A DNA stretch of 64,000 bases, taken from Ornithinibacillus sp. 4-3. GTDB lineage: Bacteria > Bacillota > Bacilli > Bacillales > Amphibacillaceae. Where the stretch lies: assembly GCF_040958695.1 (NCBI RefSeq), contig NZ_CP162599.1, positions 2,762,001 to 2,826,000 on the forward strand, in the 5' to 3' direction. Of the stretch, positions 27,018 to 35,341 are shown one piece after another. Every line of letters begins with the position of its first letter. Position 1 is the first letter of the stretch. Both the position numbers and the translations under genes were made by a program. The notes beneath the pieces are model-generated. The model was not told the DNA's origin, made no database searches, and was given only the letters and a program-made list of their open reading frames with translations.

Positions 27018-27323
27018 GAACGAAAAGCGCAGAACGCCCTTACAGGCTAAAAACGTGATTTCCTGTCACAACGCCTGCACTAGCACGTCCTATGCGTCGA
27101 AAAACGTAGAGATTGGAGCGGCACAACCGAGATAAAGGAAACATGCCCCTTTAGGGGTATCCAACGTTAGGCTTTAGCCTGATTTTAGTTGAGTCTCCTT
27201 ATAAAACAGAACCGATGTTGACTTATTGTAGGGTGTGACGTGAAATCTCTTAGTTTTTGGCGCTCGGAGCTAGACAGCGCTAGTTCCAAATAAGAACCAA
27301 CCTTGGGAAATTTTATACTTTCC
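27018..27323. repeat. Dispersed structured repeat, copy 3 (full length)
   Basis: About 305 bp, clearly homologous to 8423-8733 over its whole length. The stem near the middle is CCAAC (27161-27165) with GTTGA (27188-27192). Relative to copy 1, a G-C pair has become A-T on both sides, a compensatory change. The TGACGTCA palindrome of copy 1 is replaced by GTGATTTCCTGTCAC, which still pairs. Confidence 0.8.
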
Positions 27324-27553
27324 TATCCCCCAAGCAAATCTGCTAAACAAGTTAACATACATCTTTTCTCTTTCATAATACAATACACTTTATATGGAAT
27401 TTATCAAAGCTAATATATTACATTAGTCGCCAGTAAGAAAATACTATTACAATAGATTCTAATAGAAAAGATATTTTAAAGTCAGAAAAACCCTGGAGAT
27501 ACTGTATAAAGTGTACCCTTTGTAAAGGACATTTTTAAAAAGACTCTAGGGAA

Positions 27554-28402
27554 TTAAGTAACTTGAAGAAGATGATGACTGTATTGTGCAGGCGTCATCT
27601 TTTTTAAGTTCCATTGACCTCGATAATGATTGTAATAAATCATATAACTCTTAATCTCTCTTTTTACCTCTTCTAATGTTTCACACGATTTAAAGTCTGT
27701 TTCATCTTTAAAATGCCCAAAGAATGATTCTTGAGGGGCATTGTCCCAACAGTTTCCACGGCGGGACATTGACTGACCTAGCCCCATTACCTTCACCTTC
27801 TTTTGAAAATGGGGGTTCGTATAGTGAACTCCTTGATCTGAGTGAATGAATGCGTCTTCAGCCAACTTTATCTTACTGTTTTTTAACTTCTTGACTGTAT
27901 TTAATGCAATATCTAGGGTGATTCTATCAGATGTTTCATAGGCTAAAATTTCATTGGTTTCGGCATCTTTGATAGTGGATAAGTAAGCACGTTTTCCTTT
28001 TCCATAACTCAAGTAGGTAATGTCTGTCAATAATACTTTTCTAGCGATTCCTTGTTTAAATTCACGGTTTAATAGGTTCGGTAGTGTTCTATGTTCTTTC
28101 GTTGCTTTCGCGATTCTTCGATAAGGATTGGCTTTTCGAATGGGACAAATAATTTGAAACTTTTTCATGATACGACGAATGCGTTTCAAGTTATAGGTAA
28201 TGTGATACTGATGTTCTAATGTCATTTTGATTTGACGTGCACCTTTCTTACGACGGCGGAAATTGAACGCTTTTAAAATGATTGCCTTTACTTCTTCATC
28301 TGCTTTATCTCGTGCTTGTCTATTCAGTTGTGCTTCTTCTGAAAAATAACGATAATAACCTGATCTAGAGACGCCAACTAATTCACAAAGATACCTCACC
28401 AT
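27554..28402 (-). CDS. IS3-family transposase OrfB (DDE catalytic part)
   Basis: Integrase-core transposase segment. Catalytic residues: Asp in LLTDITYLSYG, Asp in FIHSDQGVHYTN and Glu in APQESFFGHFKDE. The ATG at 28402 has no ribosome binding site. The frame stays open upstream past 28462 (KEKLTAEQKFQLVQFVIEKYG...), so the working protein is surely OrfAB made by -1 frameshifting from orfA. Looks intact and probably active. Confidence 0.92.
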   Translation of the reverse strand: MVRYLCELVGVSRSGYYRYFSEEAQLNRQARDKADEEVKAIILKAFNFRRRKKGARQIKMTLEHQYHITYNLKRIRRIMKKFQIICPIRKANPYRRIAKATKEHRTLPNLLNREFKQGIARKVLLTDITYLSYGKGKRAYLSTIKDAETNEILAYETSDRITLDIALNTVKKLKNSKIKLAEDAFIHSDQGVHYTNPHFQKKVKVMGLGQSMSRRGNCWDNAPQESFFGHFKDETDFKSCETLEEVKREIKSYMIYYNHYRGQWNLKKMTPAQYSHHLLQVT

Positions 28403-28461
28403 TCGATTTAAACCGTATTTTTCAATGACGAATTGGACTAACTGAAATTTCTGTTCCGCAG

Positions 28462-28887
28462 TTAGTTTTTCTTTTCCTTTATCAACAACCTTTCTGCTAG
28501 ATCGATCTTTTTTAGTAATTCATTTTCTGCGCGTAATAATGCGTTTTGTGCTTCTAATCGAGCATACTTTTCTTCTATACTTAATTCACGCGCAAGAAGA
28601 CGTCTTGAAGAAGAGTTACGTGAATCCTCAAGCCCTTCCAAACCCTTTTCTTGATAGGCAGTACGCCATCTTTTTAAAGCCGATTTAGCGCGTTCAATCC
28701 CAACGATTTCAATATCAAATCCTGCATCTTCAAATATTTGACGAGGAAATTTTCCTTCTCCATATTCTTTAACAGCTATTGCTTTAAATTCATCCGTGTA
28801 TGTAATTGCCTTTTTACTAACCGCTTTTACATAAGGATGTTTCATCAATAAGTACTGTTCTTGATCTGTAAATAATATTTTCGACAT
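28462..28887 (-). CDS. IS3-family OrfA (helix-turn-helix)
   Basis: DNA-binding part of the transposase: HTH region TYTDEFKAIAVKEYGEG...ALKRWRTAYQEKG and a C-terminal leucine-zipper-like coiled coil (EEKYARLEAQNALLRAENEL). It ends in an A-rich stretch (AAAGGAAAAGAAAAAC) where ribosomes can slip -1 into orfB. Start ATG 28887 is inferred from GGGG nine bases upstream; other in-frame ATGs lie just before. Confidence 0.85.
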   Translation of the reverse strand: MSKILFTDQEQYLLMKHPYVKAVSKKAITYTDEFKAIAVKEYGEGKFPRQIFEDAGFDIEIVGIERAKSALKRWRTAYQEKGLEGLEDSRNSSSRRLLARELSIEEKYARLEAQNALLRAENELLKKIDLAERLLIKEKKN

Positions 28888-29006
28888 TTTCATCCGCCCC
28901 ATTCGCAATTTCTTTCATTATAAATAAAAGTACCCCATAAGAGAGACTTTTTAAAGTGTCTATCTTATAGGGTACATTTTAGTAAGCATCCAGAGTTTTT
29001 CTATTT

Positions 29007-30059
29007 TTAAATTGAATTTTTAAACTGAGTTAAGTATTCATTCGTACCATTTAAAAAATCATCGTAATACTTTTCAATATCCAAAGCACTTATCTGTAGC
29101 TGCTCTAATAGCTCTTGATCTAATTCTTCTCCACTAGATTGTTGGTCAATTAATTCTCTTAATAGACTACCATAAGCGTCTATACTTAGTATCATAAAAG
29201 AAAAATTAGATTTTAATAAATAAGCTAGATCAGATGTATCGTGGTTTAATAAGCTAGTTTCTTCAAAATCTGCAAAAGCTTCTTGGAGCTGATCATGCAT
29301 AGTATCAATTGCCGCAAAAGCTTGATCCACATCCACAGACTCTTCATTTTCCAATTGGATAGAAAATTCCTCTACATCATCAAAAGACTCAAACAAGGTA
29401 TTCATCTGATCAATTAATGTAAGCATGTAATCTTGCATTTCTTCCATTTCCACCGGTTCTGTCAATGCTGTTTGGTGCTTTGCATATAAACCGCTCGTAA
29501 TCACCGTTTTCATCTCATTATCAAGCATTATTTTCCACTCATCTTCTTGTTTGACGAGCTTCATCCCCTGCATCAAAGTAGCTTTAGAAGCTTCTTCTCC
29601 AAGCTCAACCATTTTATCAGCTGTGATATCACTATTAGGAAGTTCTCCATCTACTTCTTCGATTGCTTGGTTCAGTAAATCAGGAAGATCATAGTTTGTA
29701 ATTTTCAACATAACGATTGCTTCATTTCTATCAATCGTTATATCACCAAGTTCCACTTCAAAGTCTGTCATTAATGTATGAAATGCTTCAATAATCTTTT
29801 CTGGATAAACATTACGAATAGCAAAGTTTTCTAATTCCATTTGATCATCTACTAGATAAACTTCTGCATCCTCAAACTGCTGATCCTTATACGCTTCAAA
29901 AAATGATTCTACTATTTCCTGCACATTTTCTTTTTCTGCTATTTCTTCTAATTTTTGTGTGTCTTCTTCGGTATCGTTGTCATCTTGTTCCGGTTCATTC
30001 GAGCAACCAACTAATATTACACTCAGTATCAGTAGGATAATGCCCCATTTCTTGACCAT
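29007..30059 (-). CDS. Lipoprotein of unknown function
   Basis: A 350-residue secreted lipoprotein: signal peptide MVKKWGIILLILSVILVGC with lipobox VGC, then a very acidic, mostly helical mature part. No family recognised. ATG 30059 is chosen because AAAGGGG is eight bases upstream and because a TATAAT box at 30096-30101 lies between it and the longer start. It follows the ECF sigma/DUF4179 pair on the same strand, 127 bp later, and an IS element abuts its 3' end five bases past the stop. Confidence 0.8.
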   Translation of the reverse strand: MVKKWGIILLILSVILVGCSNEPEQDDNDTEEDTQKLEEIAEKENVQEIVESFFEAYKDQQFEDAEVYLVDDQMELENFAIRNVYPEKIIEAFHTLMTDFEVELGDITIDRNEAIVMLKITNYDLPDLLNQAIEEVDGELPNSDITADKMVELGEEASKATLMQGMKLVKQEDEWKIMLDNEMKTVITSGLYAKHQTALTEPVEMEEMQDYMLTLIDQMNTLFESFDDVEEFSIQLENEESVDVDQAFAAIDTMHDQLQEAFADFEETSLLNHDTSDLAYLLKSNFSFMILSIDAYGSLLRELIDQQSSGEELDQELLEQLQISALDIEKYYDDFLNGTNEYLTQFKNSI

Positions 30060-30095
30060 CGGAACAACCCCTTTAATCATAAGATATTTTACAAC

Positions 30096-30124
30096 ATTAT
30101 ACCTCACCAGCTCTCTTTTGACTA
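30096..30124 (-). promoter_or_regulatory. SigA-type promoter of the lipoprotein gene
   Basis: Minus strand TAGTCA, 17 bases, then TATAAT. The -10 is perfect and the -35 weak (TTGACA expected). It sits 37 bp before ATG 30059. Confidence 0.5.
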
Positions 30125-30186
30125 TTGATTCAAGCTAATCCAGGTGTGACAATGATTCCTTCATGCGTTAAAACATCAGGAGAAAG

Positions 30187-31188
30187 TTATTTTAACGGAA
30201 TTTGTAGAACACCTAATTCTAGCGGTTGATTTGGATCTTTTCCAATAATCCGAACCTTAGGATGAATCGTAAGTGAGTTTATTGTACCTTCTATGGAGTC
30301 CGTAATAATTGTTCGATTTTTAACAATGACTGAATCTCCATCAACTGTTTTTTCTAAATCTATTCCATCAATCAAACCATAAATCTCATTGCCATTATCA
30401 TCAAAAATAGCTAATGAAGCTTGATTATTTTCCTGATTTTTTGGAAATGTAGCTGTATAATCAATTGCGACTGATGCTTCCCCAATCATAATAGATTCAA
30501 ATTCGATCATAATCTGGTGCTCCTCATCTATCCGCTCTTCTGTTAAAGCTACCTCTTTGTATGGTAATTGTTTGATTGCTACATCAAACTCCCAATTCCC
30601 TTCATGTTTTCCAATTCGTTTAAACGCTAGCGGAATTTCTGCTCCTTCAGGTAGGTCTGTTGCTGGATAGTAATGACGAATATGTCCACTATATCCTTTC
30701 TCATTTTTCTGTAAGTAAACAAGTTCCTGACTATCTGCTATTTCCTCGTCACCATTAAAAATTTCATAAAATCCATCCATTTCTTCCGATTCATCTGTCA
30801 AATCTTCACCTGTAACATCAAAAGTAATTCCAATCATTGCGCCGTCATAATAACCGCTGGTGATTTTGATTTGAATATCTTCTGCTTCAGCAAGCTCATC
30901 TAAAGCTGTTACCAAATCTCTTCCTTCTAAATCTCTACCAACTAAATCATTAAATTGACTATAAACACTTCCGATAATTGGCACGTTTGCTAATGCTTTT
31001 GCCACTGGATTAATGAAAAATGTTAATGCTAATAAACACGCTGCTGCTACAGAAAAAAATATCTTATATGATTTACGGCTTTTCTTCTTTACTGGTCCCT
31101 CTGCCTTTGCTCGCTGAATTCCTTTTCTAATTGCTAAATGGACGTCTGCTTCAGGTACATCTATATCTCTGTTTAACTTATCCTTCAT
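30187..31188 (-). CDS. DUF4179-domain protein, probable anti-sigma factor
   Basis: A 333-residue single-pass membrane protein: short cytosolic N-terminus (residues 1-43), membrane helix (about 45-62, FFSVAAACLLALTFFINP) and an extracellular DUF4179 domain beginning PVAKALANVPIIGSVYSQF. Such proteins are typically encoded right after an ECF sigma factor and hold it inactive. Its start overlaps the sigma gene by 11 bases and GGAGG lies before the ATG, so the two are translationally coupled. Confidence 0.85.
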   Translation of the reverse strand: MKDKLNRDIDVPEADVHLAIRKGIQRAKAEGPVKKKSRKSYKIFFSVAAACLLALTFFINPVAKALANVPIIGSVYSQFNDLVGRDLEGRDLVTALDELAEAEDIQIKITSGYYDGAMIGITFDVTGEDLTDESEEMDGFYEIFNGDEEIADSQELVYLQKNEKGYSGHIRHYYPATDLPEGAEIPLAFKRIGKHEGNWEFDVAIKQLPYKEVALTEERIDEEHQIMIEFESIMIGEASVAIDYTATFPKNQENNQASLAIFDDNGNEIYGLIDGIDLEKTVDGDSVIVKNRTIITDSIEGTINSLTIHPKVRIIGKDPNQPLELGVLQIPLK

Positions 31189-31696
31189 ACACTTGTCCTC
31201 CCTGTAAAATCATTCGTAATTGTTCTCTGCCCCGACGCAGATAGGTTTTCACCGTTCCTTCTGGCATATGGAAGGATGTAGAAATATCTTTAATCGTAAT
31301 ATCGTGAAAATAAAATAGAATAATCACATCTCGATATTTAGCTGGGAGCTCATGAATGGCATGCATTAAATCGAGTTGCTCTATCCTATCCTGTTCAACG
31401 AAAGGAATATCCATTTCTTCTATTGGCGAATCCTTTTGTTTCACTCTTAAATATTCATTTGCTGTATTGATAAGAATTCTTGTCAACCATGTCGTAAAAT
31501 AAGCATTCTCTTTCAATTGAGAGATAGCTTTAAACGCTTTATAGCTCGTTTCTTGAACAACATCTAAAGCATCCTCACGGTTTTGCATATAGATAAAAGC
31601 AGTTCGATAAAGCTGATTACTGCATGCTACTAACAATTGTTCAAATGCCTCTGCATCCCCCATTTTGGCTAGTTTAATTAGCTTACTTTCCTCCAT
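31178..31696 (-). CDS. ECF-family RNA polymerase sigma factor
   Basis: A 172-residue sigma-70 factor with only regions 2 and 4. Region 2: LYRTAFIYMQNREDALDVVQETSYKAF; region 4: LPAKYRDVIILFYFHDITIKDIS...PEGTVKTYLRRGREQL. It resembles the SigV/SigW type of Bacillus, which answer to envelope stress. AGGAGG precedes the ATG. An ECF-type TGAAAC element upstream suggests self-activation. The downstream overlapping DUF4179 gene is the likely anti-sigma factor. Confidence 0.92.
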   Translation of the reverse strand: MEESKLIKLAKMGDAEAFEQLLVACSNQLYRTAFIYMQNREDALDVVQETSYKAFKAISQLKENAYFTTWLTRILINTANEYLRVKQKDSPIEEMDIPFVEQDRIEQLDLMHAIHELPAKYRDVIILFYFHDITIKDISTSFHMPEGTVKTYLRRGREQLRMILQGGQVYEG

Positions 31697-31718
31697 AATC
31701 CCCCTCCTTTTCTGCTCA

Positions 31719-31748
31719 TTAGATGGAAATACCAGTTAAAAAGTTTCA
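31719..31748 (-). promoter_or_regulatory. Candidate ECF autoregulatory promoter
   Basis: Minus strand TGAAAC (31743-31748), 16 bases, then CCATCTAA (31719-31726). The -35 AAC core matches ECF promoters; the -10 departs from CGTC. Confidence 0.5.
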
Positions 31749-31943
31749 ACAATTTTCCTATTATCTGTATTTTTTTATTTGATATTCTGTATCTATCCTA
31801 TTCGGCATTGGTTGATGATTATTGAGATAAATACATCCTAAGTCACTTGAACTCCTTAGTGCTACTATAGTAACATTATTGAGATTACCTAATTTGGTAA
31901 CAATGATATAAAGGAATGCATCTTAGAAAGGAAAAAATTAAAA

Positions 31944-33296
31944 ATGAACGAAAAATTATCTGTTTCAAAATATACAGCAATTGGGGTAATGCTTTTTGCA
32001 TTATTCTTTGGAGCGGGGAATCTGATCTTTCCTGCACAGCTTGGACAGCAAGCTGGATCCAATTTATGGACAGCTATTGCTGGTTTATTAATTACAGGAG
32101 TGGGCTTACCATTTCTAGGAGTACTAGCAATGGGATTTTCAGGGAGTCGTAATTTACAAGATTTAGCAAGTCGGGTTCATCCTGTTTATGCTGTATTCTT
32201 TACTTGTTTACTCTATCTAACAATCGGACCATTCTTTGCCTCTCCTCGTACAGGTACAGTTGCTTATGAAGTGGGGATTGCTCCATTATTAAGTGAGAAT
32301 ATGCAACAATATGGGTTATTTGTTTTCACATTAATTTTCTTTGGACTCACACTTTGGTTTTCATTGAACCCTGCTAAAATCGTTGATCGTGTTGGTAAAT
32401 TTTTAGCTCCAGGAATTGTTATTTTGCTCACTATTTTATTGCTTATGGTTATATTCAATCCAATGGGAGCTATTCAAGCACCTGTGGATGGATATGTAGA
32501 TAGTTCTTTTGTGACAGGATTTCTCGTTGGCTACAACACAATGGATGCTCTTGCTTCTCTGGTGTTTGGTATTATCGTTATTAACGCTGTTCGCAATTAC
32601 GGGGTTACTTCGAAAAAAGGAATCATGAATGCAACAATAAAATCAGGCTTCATTGCAATCGGTATTTTAGGAGCTATCTATGTTGGCGTTGCTTATATGG
32701 GGTTAAGAACAACAGAATCTCTAGGCATCTCAGAGAATGGTGGAGAAGTACTTAGCACTACAGCATCCTACTATTTTGGAACGCTCGGTTTAATCTTCCT
32801 TGCTGTGTTGATTATCTTAGCTTGTTTAACAACTGCGATTGGACTGACTATTGCTTGTGCAGAATATTTTCAAACACTATTTCCTAAAATCGGATATAAA
32901 GCGTTAGTTATCTTTTTTGCGATTATTACTTTTATCTTTGCAAACTTTGGATTAACGAATATTATTACATACTCTGTTCCAGTATTAATGTTCCTCTATC
33001 CATTGGCAATCGTATTAATGCTTTTAACCTTTTTATCACCACTATTCCATCACAGACAGTTTGTTTATATTGCTTCAATTACAGTAACATTTTTGATTAG
33101 TATCTTTGATGGATTGGTTGAACTTTGTAAATCCTTAGCAATTGAAAACTTCCAGTGGATGCAACCAGTACTTAATTTTTATCATAAGTATTTACCACTA
33201 TATGACCAAGGTCTTGGCTGGATTGTTCCTGTAGCTATTGTGTTACTGATTACTGGGATTTTAAGCAGAGTTTCTGGACCAAGGGAAATATCTTAA
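31944..33296 (+). CDS. brnQ: Branched-chain amino acid:cation symporter
   Basis: A 450-residue inner-membrane carrier (LIVCS family) importing leucine, isoleucine and valine with Na+ or H+. The N-terminus has the family signature ALFFGAGNLIFPAQLGQQAG, followed by TGVGLPFLGVLAMG and GPFFASPRTGTVAYEVG. About 12 hydrophobic segments run along the whole length. AAAGGA precedes the ATG. It is a single plus-strand unit with its own terminator. I see no T-box leader upstream, only a short GATTACC/GGTAAC inverted repeat at about 31884-31902. Confidence 0.95.
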   Translation: MNEKLSVSKYTAIGVMLFALFFGAGNLIFPAQLGQQAGSNLWTAIAGLLITGVGLPFLGVLAMGFSGSRNLQDLASRVHPVYAVFFTCLLYLTIGPFFASPRTGTVAYEVGIAPLLSENMQQYGLFVFTLIFFGLTLWFSLNPAKIVDRVGKFLAPGIVILLTILLLMVIFNPMGAIQAPVDGYVDSSFVTGFLVGYNTMDALASLVFGIIVINAVRNYGVTSKKGIMNATIKSGFIAIGILGAIYVGVAYMGLRTTESLGISENGGEVLSTTASYYFGTLGLIFLAVLIILACLTTAIGLTIACAEYFQTLFPKIGYKALVIFFAIITFIFANFGLTNIITYSVPVLMFLYPLAIVLMLLTFLSPLFHHRQFVYIASITVTFLISIFDGLVELCKSLAIENFQWMQPVLNFYHKYLPLYDQGLGWIVPVAIVLLITGILSRVSGPREIS

Positions 33297-33298
33297 CT

Positions 33299-33346
33299 AA
33301 AAAAATGCTATGAAACCAATTAAAATATTGATTTCATAGCATTTTA
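33299..33346. terminator. Bidirectional terminator between brnQ and the antiporter
   Basis: Long stem AAAAATGCTATGAAA.../...TTTCATAGCATTTT flanked by A and T runs, between convergent genes. Confidence 0.92.
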
Positions 33347-33351
33347 AAATT

Positions 33352-35127
33352 TTATTTTATCAAGCCAACAACAAGATGTGGTTCATCTTTAATTTTTTCA
33401 TACGCATCATTTGCATGGAATACTATTTCTTTTCTCTCTGTGATTCCATAGATAATTTGTACATTTGGATTTTCTTTTTTGTAATCATCAATTGTATATA
33501 TTTCAGTGATATTTGTTTGTTTCAAGCTTGCTCCTTCAGCAATAAGCTCATTTAACATATGAATATCTGCACCTTCGCCAATTAAAATTTGACCACCAAA
33601 TTTCGGAGAATAATGTTTTGGATCTGCCTCATGAACAGCTGTTTGATAAATATGCTGTCTACCAAGACTTGGAACAAAATCTGCACAAACAAGAACATTG
33701 TATGCATCATGACTTGTTGCAGCAATCAATTGATTATATGGTGTTAAATCAACATGAAATTCCGTATGTTCACTTAAAATATCTCCCGCTTCCGTATGAA
33801 CACCCATTTGCCTTGCTTCAGCTAGATCCTCCCAATTTCGGTCCATCAATAATACTTCAAAGCCATTTTTTTGTATGGAAGCAGCTAGCTGACTGGTAAA
33901 TGGCGAAGCTCCAATAATAATAATTCCTTCTTTGTTACTAGCTTGTAGCCCTAATTTTTTGGCAAGCCATTCAATACTGAATCCATGAGAAATAACAGTT
34001 GCAAATACTAGAGCTAGAGTTAGAGCCGTTAGTAATTCAGCACTTTGAAAGCCGACATCCTGAAGCGCAGTGGCAAAATAACCCGAAACCGTCAAGGCGA
34101 CAATACCTCTTGGTGCGATCCATCCGATGAGGGTTCGTTCCTGCCAGGTTAAACTTGTATTGATTGTTGCAAGCCAAATCGATAATGGCCGTACAATAAA
34201 TAACATTGCTAGCACAAAGAAGAACATACGCCAATCTAAAATCTGCAATAAGGTATCTGTTGTTAATGAAGCGGTCAACATAATAAAGACGGTAGAAATT
34301 AATAAAACAGAAATATTTTCCTTAAAATGAAGTAATTCATGATGGCTGCTTAGACGCATATTCCCCATCACTAGCCCCATTACAGTAACTGCAAGTAAGC
34401 CTGTTTCATGCATAATTGCGTCACTTAAAGAAAATACAATTAAAACCATAGCAAGCAACATAGATGATTTTAAGAATTCAGGAATGATTCCACGTTCAAA
34501 TGCTTGTCCCATTAAATAACCTACTACCCCACCAAGTAATGCAGCCAATAATGCGGAGATAAAGAATACACTTAGCGATGTACCACCTTCAAGCTGATAG
34601 ACTCCCAACACTACTTGATATGCAAACAATGCGAGAAGCGCTCCAAATGGATCGACTACAATCCCTTCCCATTTCAATACTGCTGCTGGACGTTCTTTTA
34701 ATTTCGCTTGTCGTAACAACGGTAAAATTACGGTAGGTCCAGTAACAACAAATAAGCCCCCAATAACAAAAGCAACAGGCCAAGATAATCCAGCCACATA
34801 ATGTGCTGCAACTGTTCCGGCTATCCATGCGATTGCAGCACCAACAGTAGAAATCCGTAGAATAGAACGTTTAAAATCACGAATTTCTCGAAAATCTAAA
34901 CTAAGGCTACCTTCAAACAAAATTACCGCAACAGCTAAAGAAATAACGGTTTGAAAGATCGGCCCGAATGTCTCACTCGGCTCCACCAATCCTGTAAATG
35001 GACCAATGATTAAGCCGGCAACACTCATAATTACAATAGCTGGCATTCGAAATCTCCATGCAATCCACTGAGAAAATAATCCAATAAAAATAAGAAAAGC
35101 CAATTGAAATAATAGAGTATCAAACAT
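33352..35127 (-). CDS. CPA1-type Na+(K+)/H+ antiporter with C-terminal Rossmann domain
   Basis: A 591-residue membrane antiporter. About 12 helices (residues 1-395) carry the NhaP-like motifs TGPTVILPLLRQ and GIVVDPFGALLA, the Asp of the latter being the transport residue. After residue ~400 comes a TrkA-N-like nucleotide-binding domain (GIIIIGASPFTSQLAASI...VLLMDRNWEDL), suggesting control by NAD(H) or another nucleotide. Likely expels Na+ or K+ for pH and salt balance. AGGTGAT lies before the ATG. Convergent with brnQ. Confidence 0.9.
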   Translation of the reverse strand: MFDTLLFQLAFLIFIGLFSQWIAWRFRMPAIVIMSVAGLIIGPFTGLVEPSETFGPIFQTVISLAVAVILFEGSLSLDFREIRDFKRSILRISTVGAAIAWIAGTVAAHYVAGLSWPVAFVIGGLFVVTGPTVILPLLRQAKLKERPAAVLKWEGIVVDPFGALLALFAYQVVLGVYQLEGGTSLSVFFISALLAALLGGVVGYLMGQAFERGIIPEFLKSSMLLAMVLIVFSLSDAIMHETGLLAVTVMGLVMGNMRLSSHHELLHFKENISVLLISTVFIMLTASLTTDTLLQILDWRMFFFVLAMLFIVRPLSIWLATINTSLTWQERTLIGWIAPRGIVALTVSGYFATALQDVGFQSAELLTALTLALVFATVISHGFSIEWLAKKLGLQASNKEGIIIIGASPFTSQLAASIQKNGFEVLLMDRNWEDLAEARQMGVHTEAGDILSEHTEFHVDLTPYNQLIAATSHDAYNVLVCADFVPSLGRQHIYQTAVHEADPKHYSPKFGGQILIGEGADIHMLNELIAEGASLKQTNITEIYTIDDYKKENPNVQIIYGITERKEIVFHANDAYEKIKDEPHLVVGLIK

Positions 35128-35341
35128 CTATATCACCTGCCTATCCTCTCCCATTAGGAGTTATAAAATATACATAATATAACATATCCATACCACAAAA
35201 TAAAACTTCCTCGTAAAAAGTAATTATGTCTGTCATAATTGCAAATTTATATATACATTTACAAAATAATTCTATAATATGTTAATTATTAAGAAAATTC
35301 CTTTTAGTAAGAAAAAAACACAGGACGGAAAGGGGAAACAA

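Larger units (their letters stand above)
27484..29002 (-). mobile_element. IS3-family insertion sequence (IS150-like), complete
   Basis: About 1.5 kb with orfA and orfB and imperfect terminal inverted repeats. Left AGAAAAACCCTGGA (27484-27497) matches the complement of the right end TCCAGAGTTTTTCT (28989-29002), and homology continues inward to TGTACCCT. No target duplication is obvious. A strong hairpin (GTACCCCATAAGA...TCTTATAGGGTAC, about 28931-28977) near the right end may block outside transcription. Confidence 0.85.

Noticed and set aside
28402..28462. IS3 orfA/orfB frame break read as a disabling frameshift
   Set aside because: The break lies at an A-rich slippery stretch with orfB open through the overlap, the normal programmed -1 arrangement of this family.
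31697..31943. Possible T-box leader for brnQ
   Set aside because: No T-box sequence or terminator-antiterminator pair; only a short inverted repeat.
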